Made by a program: the position numbers and the translations under genes
Assembly (NCBI GenBank): GCA_002790095.1
Contig: PFUL01000117.1
Span: forward strand, 1 to 64,000
From: Elusimicrobia bacterium CG_4_9_14_3_um_filter_62_55
GTDB lineage: Bacteria > Elusimicrobiota > Elusimicrobia > UBA1565
Direction: 5' to 3'
DNA: 64,000 bases
Shown here: in pieces, positions 17,001 to 24,509 of the stretch
Position numbering within the stretch: the stretch's first letter is position 1
How the letters are laid out: the number at the start of each line of letters is the position of its first letter
The notes under the pieces: model-generated
What the model was told of the DNA's origin: nothing
Seen by the model: the letters and a program-made list of their open reading frames with translations, nothing else
Database searches by the model: none

Positions 17001-17476
17001 ACAATCAAGGGAAAACCGACGCGATCGAAAACGCACGCCGCCTGAAGGAACGCTTCGACCGGGCCGGGGAACGCGTCCTGATCGTCTCGGGACACGGGGG
17101 GCCGCTCGTCGAAGGTCAGAAGATGAAGGGGACGCATCTGCTCGACGCGAACGGGAGGAACGCGGCCTGGTTCCCCGACAACGCTTGGGGCGGCCTGGAA
17201 TTGCTGGATGTCCTGCGCCGCATCGGCGTGTCCTTGACCGGCTACCAAAAGATCGTCTTCGCCGCCTGCCACGGGGGAAGCGCCTGCGGCGTTTCCGAGG
17301 CGGTCGACGTCCCGGTGCTGGGAACCGACCGGGACGGCTGGCTGCATTATTCGTCGAACCTGGTCGTCAATCCGGAAAACGGACGCAATTACGGCATGTT
17401 CCTGCGCGATGAGGAGGCGACGAAGCTTTACCGCCGCGGACGGGAAGACTCTTTCGAGACTCCGCTTCAAGAATGA
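14099..17476 (+). CDS. Giant secreted multidomain protein: kinase-like + HYD1/ART-like + helical repeats + caspase-like domain
   Basis: This 1125-residue protein is built from modules. (1) A signal peptide (~1-38). (2) A shared N-terminal module with EIPKLEPKVG, PTLDGGSLLLPD, a Pro/Ala-rich linker and AVGSKEFQRSLERV (about 140-190). (3) A kinase-like fold: Lys279 in WFLKRIG, DLHASN with Asp372/Asn377, and IIDFEK with Asp390. (4) An ADP-ribosyltransferase-like region (about 560-700) beginning LLHFTDANGLVGILSSGKL and continuing HGDGAYFARG, like HYD1/Tox-ART proteins. (5) Helical TPR-like repeats (about 750-900). (6) A C-terminal domain with SGHGG (His999) and AACHGGSACG (Cys1057), a caspase/CHAT/C80-like His-Cys dyad. 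Each assignment rests on short motifs. The overall look is that of a toxin-type effector. The next gene overlaps by ATGA. Confidence 0.65.
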   Translation: MPLERSFACKNNPIRWIALPAWLFFCSTALRAAPTEIPKLEPKVGSNLQGVSLAPVQSGPGSSLGSVGAPTLDGGSLLLPDAPVLAPDFQAVPLSAAPAAGPAAAPALPAASAPKTFGRRLPAPSAADPKSNPAAPTPAVGSKEFQRSLERVGAGSAKSLELSGREQSTPANAIEAGVVSAALFDLAAVVPAVSADAGVVPGGLGAAPTPAQRGLQPFAGNPNRVVIEKLRSGRVVSGRERGPASIAGIETIEFAGTPGSGNSGETIRVSIAGEPWFLKRIGDSPDAEIAAMTAETRAMNEVGVSAMLRVDPLLSRSYSVSEKVLVFRDGKHVFVLSKSVDPSPEQPSGRKELSPAQRADASIVQLVLGLSDLHASNVLLQSGGGAAIIDFEKLSRSPMGTASAQQIDTEVMIKNFPLVDRLSQNDPDLYRARFEEWKRDYDAGGRDRMDSALRESGWSASDRAAYLSAVDRNAASYLERLQPYLEYANGWHRTIQANKAQAAQRQAEAPKGFFANLFGGGGKKGFGTAARGVDLAGRGKADARVDALLAALRGAGIGDGDLLHFTDANGLVGILSSGKLFPSVDPARGSAGPSNAVHGDGAYFARGRDNALYHLDKDGRATLRHTLRETGSVSVPVALRVKPGAKLRVGAEGPDGVPVLGPATLNNADLAFLYARLPPEMKRRLSAKNFAEYAARRNIGGVPLSALERFDAAARKWVPLESSWRALKRGFGFGAPSGRGDADPASLGWSDWASWKFAGALERAGRLASAAARYEALDLLSEAARAYDAAKLPAEAARVFYADYGRSGRFRSLLEAESRLKRLVYGGGGLAARAEDKALLARVRSAVRTVAEAETERLAANAELELAEGRTARAAESLRNASEMAAHFSFERRRALSEQTAEPPREAPPAARTQGRGLSPEEIPDGLLGEKAMESFFSERLVAAREKTAATLASLQRGVEDGIVFFGDNQGKTDAIENARRLKERFDRAGERVLIVSGHGGPLVEGQKMKGTHLLDANGRNAAWFPDNAWGGLELLDVLRRIGVSLTGYQKIVFAACHGGSACGVSEAVDVPVLGTDRDGWLHYSSNLVVNPENGRNYGMFLRDEEATKLYRRGREDSFETPLQE

Positions 17477-20109
17477 TGAAACAAACCATCACCGCCCTCT
17501 TGGCGCTGTCGCTCGGCGCGCATCCCGTCCTCGCGGGGCCGATGGAAGTGCCCAAGCTCAATCCGAAAGTCGGCACGGGTCTGCCGGCGGCTGGAGCTCC
17601 CGCCGTATCGTCCCCCGACAACGGCTCCGCGGACGCGGCCGTCGTCCCGACGCTTGGGGGCGGCTCGCTGATCGTTCCCGACGCCGTCATTGAAGGAAGC
17701 GCGCGGCGTCTCGCCTCGGTTTCGGCGGGCGCAGCGGTCAAGTCCCCCGCGCCGCCCTCGGCCCCGCTGCCTTCCGCCGCCCCCTCCCCTCTGGTTCCGA
17801 CACGCCGACCGATAACGGCGCCGGCCGCCGCCGCGGAAAAGGCGGACGCGCCCGCGGATCCCGAGATGCCGCAGGTCGGGTCCGAGCGGATGCGCGAAGC
17901 CCTCGAGTCCCTCACCGACGGGAACGCGAAAATCCGGGAGACGGTCTCCCGTGAGAACCCGTCGGCCGACGATTTACGGCAGGCCGGCATCACCGGCTCG
18001 GCGATCTTCGACGGATCCGGGAATCGGGCGCAGGCGCTTTCAACCCCGGAAACGGCACCGCAGGCGCCCCGGCGCCGGAACACCGCTGCGGCGGGACTCC
18101 TCCCCCCGCTCGCCGCTAGTGAATCCGCAAGGCCGGAACCGGACTCCCCGGCCCGGGACGCGTCGCATTCGACCGCGCATTCGCGCTTGAGCAGGTTCTT
18201 CGGGAAGGCCGTCTACTACATGACCGCCGGCTCCTACGGCGTGATTCCACGGACCTTCGGCAAAACCGTCGCCGGAGAACCGCTGGTCGTTTTAGAGCGG
18301 CGGGCGGTACCCTTCTCGCGCCTGCTGCCTCGGAAGCTCCGTCACGCGCTGTTTGGAAGACACTGGATTTCAATCGCCGTCAACGCCGCCCCGGATTTTG
18401 CGGCGAAGAGGGAACTGCTTCGGGCGTTCCAATCACTCGGGGAAGAGCGGACGCTTGATGAACTCCAGTCGGGCTGGGCCGGCGGCGTCGCGGGATACCG
18501 GGCGATCACCGCGAATCCCGCGCTGCTCTCCCTGGCCGCCCGCAATAGAGACTCCGGCTGGAAGGTGCTCGACTACCGCTCGGAAGCGACGCTCGGCGAC
18601 CGTTTGCAGCAATGGCTGCAGCACCCGGTAGACTCGCCGGCGATCGCGGCCCGCGCGCTGTGGGCGAAACTCCGCGGGCGCGCTCCGCCCGCGGACCCGC
18701 GGAGAATCCTGACCTGGGAAGATCCCGACCCGGAACCGGCGGACCGCCTCCCGCTGTACCTGCTGAAGCTCCCGCTGCGTTTCGCCGGATCGGTGCTCCG
18801 GGAGGCCTTCGGGGACACGGCGGCGGTCGGGTACACGGTGCGGGGTTTGGCCTCGATTTTCGCGTTTCACGCTTCCCCGAAACGAATTCTCTCGCGCGCG
18901 AACGCAATTGCGTTTCAGGATCCCTCACGCGTCCTCGGAGTCTTCGACGACAAGGAAATCGAATGCCAAACCGCGTCCGATTGCGCGGTACGCGCGACCT
19001 ACAATCATCCCCTTTCCGAACCGATCCGCCGCGCGATGGACTACCCCGCGTTCCTGAACTTCGCCGAGGCCGCGGTAAACACCCCCCTGCGCGCGACCGG
19101 GACCTCGCTGGACCGGCGGCGCGCCTACATGGATCTTCTCGGTTTTGAAAACGGAGACATGCACGGCGTCGCCGAGGAACAGGAGCTCCTCAGCGCGCTC
19201 AAGGACGACGGCCCGATGTTCGGCCGGCTGCACTTCCAGGGTTCGCGACTCGGAGGCCTGATCACCTTCCAAGGCTGGAATCCCTCGAGTTCGCATCTGA
19301 TCGTGATCAACGGGGCGATCCGCGAGAACGGAATCGCGTGGATGCGGCACGCGGCGCTCGCCGCAGGCCTGCCGCGAACGGCGTGGGAATTGCTGAAGAA
19401 CCCGTTGGGGACGCTCCGCCGCCTGCGAGACGACGGGGTGTGGACCTTCGTCATCACCGATTCCAATTTCCGCGTTCCGCAGCGATACACCTACCGGCAG
19501 TTGGAATCGATGGGTCTCGCCATCGGGACGCTCAAGCGCAAGACCACCTGGCAGGAAGGCGTCGGGTTTCGACCGCTCACGCCGGTGGAAATCGGGCGCA
19601 GGATCGATAATGCCGTCGCACGCTACTCAGGCGTGCGCGTCCCGCAAAGGCAAGGCCTGTCGGATTTCCTTAGGCGCGCCTTCGTCGGCGCGCGCTGGCG
19701 CGCGCTTCCCTCCGACGCACCCGTTCTGGTTCCCGCGGCGAGACGCATCGAACTCGAGCTCGGCGGACGCCCGTGGGAAGGCGGGAAGCTTCTGGAAATT
19801 CTGGCGGTCGACATCGCGAAGAGGCGCTTCGACAGTCTCCGCGGCGAGCCGGAACTCGACGCCGACGGCGTGACGCATGTGCTCGTCGACCCGCTCAACC
19901 CGGGTCAGTTCCGCGCTCTCAAGCGGGACGGCGGGGAATTCGTTCTCGGTCGCGGAAACCCGGGCCGCTTCCTGCTGACGCAGAGGGTTTCCCGTTATCA
20001 CCTATCGATCATTCCGATGGGAGACAGCTTCATTATCGAGGACCGTAATTCCTCCAACGGCACGCGCATCGCGCGCGTTCGTTTTAAACCGTTGGACTCG
20101 GGGACTTAG
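17473..20109 (+). CDS. Secreted multidomain protein: cysteine-peptidase-like core with C-terminal FHA domain
   Basis: An 878-residue protein whose ATGA overlap couples it to the 14099 gene. The signal peptide is residues 1-21. The shared N-module follows: EVPKLNPKVG, PTLGGGSLIVPD, QVGSERMREALES and ITGSAIFDGSG, collinear with its neighbours. A large central region (about 230-760) contains ASDCAVRATYN (Cys504), SSHLIVING (His608) and FVITDSNF (Asp663). This Cys-His-Asp order and spacing is reminiscent of papain/C39-like folds, though the family is not certain. The C-terminus is a convincing FHA phosphopeptide-binding domain: VLGRGNPG (Arg827), SRYHLSI (Ser840, Arg841, His843) and NSSNGTRIA. 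An FHA domain on a secreted protein is odd, unless it recognises phosphorylated partners made by a kinase such as its neighbour. That link is inference. Confidence 0.65.
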   Translation: MMKQTITALLALSLGAHPVLAGPMEVPKLNPKVGTGLPAAGAPAVSSPDNGSADAAVVPTLGGGSLIVPDAVIEGSARRLASVSAGAAVKSPAPPSAPLPSAAPSPLVPTRRPITAPAAAAEKADAPADPEMPQVGSERMREALESLTDGNAKIRETVSRENPSADDLRQAGITGSAIFDGSGNRAQALSTPETAPQAPRRRNTAAAGLLPPLAASESARPEPDSPARDASHSTAHSRLSRFFGKAVYYMTAGSYGVIPRTFGKTVAGEPLVVLERRAVPFSRLLPRKLRHALFGRHWISIAVNAAPDFAAKRELLRAFQSLGEERTLDELQSGWAGGVAGYRAITANPALLSLAARNRDSGWKVLDYRSEATLGDRLQQWLQHPVDSPAIAARALWAKLRGRAPPADPRRILTWEDPDPEPADRLPLYLLKLPLRFAGSVLREAFGDTAAVGYTVRGLASIFAFHASPKRILSRANAIAFQDPSRVLGVFDDKEIECQTASDCAVRATYNHPLSEPIRRAMDYPAFLNFAEAAVNTPLRATGTSLDRRRAYMDLLGFENGDMHGVAEEQELLSALKDDGPMFGRLHFQGSRLGGLITFQGWNPSSSHLIVINGAIRENGIAWMRHAALAAGLPRTAWELLKNPLGTLRRLRDDGVWTFVITDSNFRVPQRYTYRQLESMGLAIGTLKRKTTWQEGVGFRPLTPVEIGRRIDNAVARYSGVRVPQRQGLSDFLRRAFVGARWRALPSDAPVLVPAARRIELELGGRPWEGGKLLEILAVDIAKRRFDSLRGEPELDADGVTHVLVDPLNPGQFRALKRDGGEFVLGRGNPGRFLLTQRVSRYHLSIIPMGDSFIIEDRNSSNGTRIARVRFKPLDSGT

Positions 20110-20313
20110 GGCGATATTTGAGCGCTTCGGCCACGACAGAGTCAATTACAATATGCAAGTACAACTTTCAGATTGTAAACAACGGATCCCGGTCAATTTT
20201 AATCGCCCCGTTTCCCTTCCCGTCCCGCCGATTTCCTATTGAAAATAGGCGAATCGAAGGCTACGCTCCAAAGGGAGGTGGCAGTACCGCCCCTTGGGAC
20301 GGAGGACGCCGAC
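20110..20313 (+). other. Leader region of the tandem-HD gene, with a possible structured RNA
   Basis: This 204-bp gap holds an AT-rich first half (20150-20250) with promoter-like sequence, including CTATTGAAAATAGG, itself an inverted repeat (CCTATT/AATAGG). The second half is GC-rich; GGTGG-CAGTA-CCGCC (20275-20289) forms a small hairpin. A strong ribosome site GGAGG (20301-20305) sits 8 nt before ATG 20314. I could not match it to a known riboswitch class. Confidence 0.4.
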
Positions 20314-23300
20314 ATGAACCCAAAAAACCCCCTCAACCCGCTTTACCGGGCGAGCGCCTTGCTCGCCCTTCTTCTCGCCCTCCCTATTAAGGGAGCCGCG
20401 GCCCCGACCGAAATCAAGGTCAACACCGCGCTCGGGGAGGGCGTCAAACCGGTTGTCGTTCAAACCGGACAGCAAAACTCCGGGGGACTTTCCAACACCG
20501 TTGTCCCGACGCTCGGAGGCGGCGTTCTCCCCGGGGTCGATGCCGCGCTTCTCGAGCCCGGCATCGGCGCTCCGGCCGAAGCCGCGCGGGTTTCGCCCCG
20601 CGCCGCGGCGGCGCAGCCTGGAGTTTCCCCGATCGACGCCGCCGCGCCCGCCGGCGTCGCGCGGGATCAAGTACGGGTAGTTCCGGCAAGCCGTCTTCCC
20701 GCCGCCTCCGCGTCTAAAGAAGCGTCCGCAAAGGGCGCCGCGCCCGCTCCCGCGGTCGGAAACGCCGCGTTTCAGCAAGGCCTGCAGCGGGTGCAAAACG
20801 GCGCCTCCGATATCGGCGCCGCGCTCAGAAAGAAAGTCTCCGACCCCAACGCCGTCGTTGAAGCCTCCGTCGTCGGCGGCGCACTCTTCGACGGCACGGG
20901 ACGCCGCAGCGCCGCAAATTTCGCCGATCAATCGGTCGGCGCGGACGGCCGCCGCGGCCCGCCGCGCGGATTCGGAGGAACCGCCGGAAACGGCAGCGGG
21001 CGCCGCTTCCAAAGCGCTCTCGTCCGCCTCGGCGTCCCCCGCGCTGCCGTGCAAAGACTCTCGGGCTTGATGGTCGGCTGGCATCCGGGCGATCAAAGCG
21101 GCGTCTATCACGGCCTGCCGCACTCGTTCGCCGTCGCCGACATGCTGGCTCAGATTCTCGACGGTCCCGAAGGGGCGCGCTATGCGACGGGGGAAAAAGT
21201 CGAACTGCTGCTGGCCGCGGCGCTTCACGACGTCGATCCCGAGCGCGAGTCCGGCAAACCCGCGCGCGTCGCGGCGACACTGGAATATCTCGCAGACAAC
21301 GACGCGGCCCGCGGTTTGGTCGCGGAATTCGAACCCTACGGAGCGTCGCTCGAACGCGTCCAGACGCTGATAAAATTCACCGACTTCAACATGGACGCCG
21401 CCGCGATGGCGCAAATCAAGCGCGACGCCGCGGCGATGGCCGTCGAACATTTCTCGAATGATCCCGCACGCGGGGCAAAACGGGGAGAGCTCCTCGCCTA
21501 CGTCGATAAGAGCGCGATGTACACCGGTTCGTTCGCGTTCGCCCGCGATGCGGTGATCGGGCTCGCGAACGAAATCGGGGCGCCGAAGGAAGCGATCCTG
21601 CGGGGAACTCCGGGGTTCCTCAAGGGCCTGATCTGGCAGGGAGAACCGCGCGCGAGCGCCCATCATCCTCTTTTCGAACGCCTCCCGGCCGAACTCCGCG
21701 AGAATTTCCTGGAAGTCTATGGGCGCTTCGAGCGGGAAGCCTCACTCGACGGGGCATCCGCTCCTGACCGCGACGAAGACGCAAAGGGAGAACTGAGTGC
21801 GTCTCTGGAAGCCGCCATCGACGCCGTGCAGGGCGGCCTGCGCCGGGCGCTCGGCGTCGCCCGCTCCGTTAACCCGATTGCCGGTCGCTCGGCGGCCGAT
21901 TCCCGCGCGCCTCCGGCGTTCGCCGCCGCACTCGAGGAGGCGGGCGTCCCCCGTCCGCTGACCGGACGCCTGACCGGTCTTTTGTTGGGCTGGCATCCGG
22001 GCGACCAGGGGAAGGTCTACCACGGCGTCCCACACACCTTCCGGGTCGCCGATACCGCCGCCGAAATCCTAAAGGGTTCTCTCGGCCGGGCGGCGACGAA
22101 GGAAGAACGCGTTCTGATGCTGCTGGCCGCGGCTCTTCACGACGTCGATCCGACCCGCGCGCCGGGCTCCCCCGCCCGCGTGGCGGCGACGCTTGAGTTC
22201 CTGCGCGAGGATCCGTCCGCGCGGCGCCTTGTCGAGGACTTCGCCCCGTACGGCGCCAACGCGCAGCGGCTCGCCGCTTTGATCAAGTTCACCGACTTCA
22301 GCATGGACCCCTCGGCGATGGCGCAGATTCAACGCGACGCCGCCTCCATGGCCGAGGCCCACTTCGCGGACCCGGCGCGCGGTCGGGTCCTTGGCAGGGC
22401 GCTCGCCTACGCCGACAAAACCGCGATGTACGTGGATACCGTCGAGTTCGCCGAGAAATCGGTGCGGGGTCTTGCCGCCGAGATCGGAGCGCCGGAGGAA
22501 GCGATCCTTGCCGGGACCGCGGGATTCTTGCGGGGATTGATCTACGCGGATCAATCGGAAACGAAGTTCGCGCCGGAATTCTCTCTACTCCCGAAAGACC
22601 TGCAAGAGAATTTCCTGCGCACGTACGCGCACTTTAAGACGCTCGCGCCCAAGTCCGCACCGACCAAGGACGGCGTCACGACGCGCGGTCCCCCCTCGTC
22701 CCCGGACAAGGTCTCCCGCGCCGTCGAAGCCGTTCGACGCTACACGCGAAGCATCGCCGCGGGATTAACCCTCTCCGACAAGCAGCGCTACGGCCTGATG
22801 GAAATGGCCCTCGAAGAGCAGCGAATCTCCAAGAACGATCCGCTCTGGGCCCAAGTGGAAGCCCAGCTTTTCCCGGAACGCGCCGAGCGCAATTCAGCCG
22901 CGCGCCAAGCGATCGCCGCACAATTTAAAAACCACGCCCCGCTGATCATCGAGTTGGCCGAGAAGTTCGGGAAGACGACGCGGGAAGTCGAGGCGATCAT
23001 CAAGAGTCAACCCGAGGTCGCGCGCCTGCTCTCCGGCAAGGTACCCGAAGCGCAAGCGCGCACGCAATTGAGCTTCGCCCTCCAGCGAGACCGCGTGCGG
23101 GCGATGACCTCCCGCTTCCCGGACAACGAGCAGGGCCGCTTCCTGCGCGAACTCGGGGAAACGATTCTAACCCCCGGTGGAAAATCCATCGAGGAGATCG
23201 TCCGTTCCGGCGCGTTCGCCTACGTCTCGTTTCGCGGGCGCAGCGTCGCGTCGACCGCGGTGGGACGGGATCCCGACGTTCAATCCTCCGACTATGTCTT

Positions 23301-23460
23301 TTACGTCCTGCTTGAAGCCGACGGGCGCTGGACGGTCAACGGCTACCGCAAGAACAATTCGCGCCTCGAAGGATCCGATCGTGAGTGGATCGCCGTGCTT
23401 GAGAACTGGTTGAAATCCGGACTCTGGGACGCCGTTCAATTCAGTCCGCGCCCGTCGTAA
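20314..23460 (+). CDS. Secreted protein with shared N-module and two tandem PDE-like HD domains
   Basis: A 1048-residue protein; ATG 20314 is set by GGAGG at 8-nt spacing and a signal peptide (ALLALLLALPIKGAAA). The N-module has EIKVNTALGEGVKP, PTLGGGVLPG, AVGNAAFQQGLQRV and VVGGALFDGTG. Two homologous ~300-residue units follow. Unit 1 has GWHPGDQ-VYHGLPHSF (His266) and AAALHDVDP (His305-Asp306). Unit 2 has GWHPGDQ-VYHGVPHTF (His570) and AAALHDVDP (His609-Asp610). YH-x3-H plus HD resembles the metal site of PDEase_I/HD hydrolases, which cleave cyclic nucleotides or other phosphoesters. The C-terminal ~300 residues are unassigned. Offset and sequence similarity show internal duplication. An exported HD enzyme is unusual. 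The last 20 bp overlap the convergent MDR gene. Confidence 0.7.
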   Translation: MNPKNPLNPLYRASALLALLLALPIKGAAAPTEIKVNTALGEGVKPVVVQTGQQNSGGLSNTVVPTLGGGVLPGVDAALLEPGIGAPAEAARVSPRAAAAQPGVSPIDAAAPAGVARDQVRVVPASRLPAASASKEASAKGAAPAPAVGNAAFQQGLQRVQNGASDIGAALRKKVSDPNAVVEASVVGGALFDGTGRRSAANFADQSVGADGRRGPPRGFGGTAGNGSGRRFQSALVRLGVPRAAVQRLSGLMVGWHPGDQSGVYHGLPHSFAVADMLAQILDGPEGARYATGEKVELLLAAALHDVDPERESGKPARVAATLEYLADNDAARGLVAEFEPYGASLERVQTLIKFTDFNMDAAAMAQIKRDAAAMAVEHFSNDPARGAKRGELLAYVDKSAMYTGSFAFARDAVIGLANEIGAPKEAILRGTPGFLKGLIWQGEPRASAHHPLFERLPAELRENFLEVYGRFEREASLDGASAPDRDEDAKGELSASLEAAIDAVQGGLRRALGVARSVNPIAGRSAADSRAPPAFAAALEEAGVPRPLTGRLTGLLLGWHPGDQGKVYHGVPHTFRVADTAAEILKGSLGRAATKEERVLMLLAAALHDVDPTRAPGSPARVAATLEFLREDPSARRLVEDFAPYGANAQRLAALIKFTDFSMDPSAMAQIQRDAASMAEAHFADPARGRVLGRALAYADKTAMYVDTVEFAEKSVRGLAAEIGAPEEAILAGTAGFLRGLIYADQSETKFAPEFSLLPKDLQENFLRTYAHFKTLAPKSAPTKDGVTTRGPPSSPDKVSRAVEAVRRYTRSIAAGLTLSDKQRYGLMEMALEEQRISKNDPLWAQVEAQLFPERAERNSAARQAIAAQFKNHAPLIIELAEKFGKTTREVEAIIKSQPEVARLLSGKVPEAQARTQLSFALQRDRVRAMTSRFPDNEQGRFLRELGETILTPGGKSIEEIVRSGAFAYVSFRGRSVASTAVGRDPDVQSSDYVFYVLLEADGRWTVNGYRKNNSRLEGSDREWIAVLENWLKSGLWDAVQFSPRPS

Positions 23461-24475
23461 GCACCAACTTCCCGGTGGTGGTCCCGGATTCGAGCGCGCG
23501 ATGCGCGTCGGCGGCGCGCTCCATCGGGAACGCCGTCGTCGAACCGGGTCGAAGCTTCCCGTCCGCGACCCAGCCGAGAAGGTCCTTCATCCCGACCCGG
23601 GCAAGTTCCCGGTCGCCGAACAAAAAAATCACGTTGAAGCCCATCACGGCCCGGTTCGACGAGGTCATCTCGAACGGGGAAAATTTCGGCACGCGCAGAT
23701 AATTGAAGCCCAACCGGAACAGGCTCGGATTCTGATTGCCGCGGGGCATGATCTCGGCGAACCCGTAGACGACGAGACGCCCTCCCGCTTTGAGCCGACG
23801 GTAGCCCGGGCGCGGCGTGCTCACGCCGTTCGCGTCGAAGATCGCGTCGAACCCTTTCGGCGCGATCCGGTCCGCGTCCTCCCAGAGCCTCCCCCGCGAG
23901 CGGACGATCACCGCGTCGGCGCCGAGCGCGACGCAGGCGTCGGCCTTCTCCTGGGATCCGACGACGCCGATCGCGCGGCACCCGGCGATTTTCGCCAATC
24001 GCACGAACGCCGAGCCGGCGCCGCCGGCCGCCGAGTGAATCAGCACCGTCTCCCCCGCTTCGACCTTCGCGGCCCGGTGTAGGCCGTAATAGGCGGTGAA
24101 GTGAACCGCCGGAAACGCCGCGGCCTCCTCGAACGACCACCCCTCGGGGATAGGCCACAACCGCCAAGGCTCGACGATTTGCGTATCCGCGTAACCGCCG
24201 AAGCGCGTGATCCCGAACACGCGGTCCCCTTCGCAAAATCCTTCGGCCCCAACGCCGAGCGCGTCCACGACCCCGGAGAACTCGAAGCCCGGACTCATGG
24301 GATAAAGTCCTTCCGCCGCCTTATAATGCCCCATGCGCACCATGCAGTCGGCGTAATTAACTCCGGCCGCGCGAACGCGGACGCGGACCTGACCCGGTCC
24401 GGGGTCCGGGTCGGCCTCTTCCACCCAGCGCAAAGCCTCGTGACCGCCCGGTTCCGTGATCAAAATGCGCTTCAC
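23441..24475 (-). CDS. MDR-family NAD(P)H:quinone oxidoreductase (VAT-1-like)
   Basis: A 344-residue medium-chain dehydrogenase/reductase. The N-terminal GroES-like half has RVRAAGVNYADCMVRMG, GFEFSGVV and GDRVFG. The Rossmann half has VLIHSAAGGAGSAFVRLAKIAG and VGSQEKADACVALGAD. The structural and catalytic zinc cysteines of alcohol dehydrogenases are absent, so it belongs to the zinc-free quinone reductase branch, with NADPH-dependent reduction of quinones or enones expected. The start is GTG 24475, six bases after a TAGAAT hexamer, consistent with leaderless initiation. It is divergent from alaS, sharing a 34-bp intergenic gap, and its 3' end overlaps the HD-protein gene. Confidence 0.9.
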   Translation of the reverse strand: MKRILITEPGGHEALRWVEEADPDPGPGQVRVRVRAAGVNYADCMVRMGHYKAAEGLYPMSPGFEFSGVVDALGVGAEGFCEGDRVFGITRFGGYADTQIVEPWRLWPIPEGWSFEEAAAFPAVHFTAYYGLHRAAKVEAGETVLIHSAAGGAGSAFVRLAKIAGCRAIGVVGSQEKADACVALGADAVIVRSRGRLWEDADRIAPKGFDAIFDANGVSTPRPGYRRLKAGGRLVVYGFAEIMPRGNQNPSLFRLGFNYLRVPKFSPFEMTSSNRAVMGFNVIFLFGDRELARVGMKDLLGWVADGKLRPGSTTAFPMERAADAHRALESGTTTGKLVLTTGAD

Positions 24476-24481
24476 TCTGAG

Positions 24482-24503
24482 ATTCTAACAAACATGCTAG
24501 AAT
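24482..24503. promoter_or_regulatory. Back-to-back -10 elements for the MDR gene and alaS
   Basis: TAGAAT on the minus strand (24482-24487) lies six bases before GTG 24475. TAGAAT on the plus strand (24498-24503) lies six bases before ATG 24510. Both -35 boxes would fall near or inside the opposite start and are weak. Neither gene has a Shine-Dalgarno, pointing to leaderless transcripts in both directions. Confidence 0.55.
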
Positions 24504-24509
24504 CGTCGG

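Noticed and set aside
20240-20313. c-di-GMP (GEMM) riboswitch
   Set aside because: A TGGCAG-like piece recalls GEMM, but the conserved GACGCAAAGCC box and the paired stems are absent.
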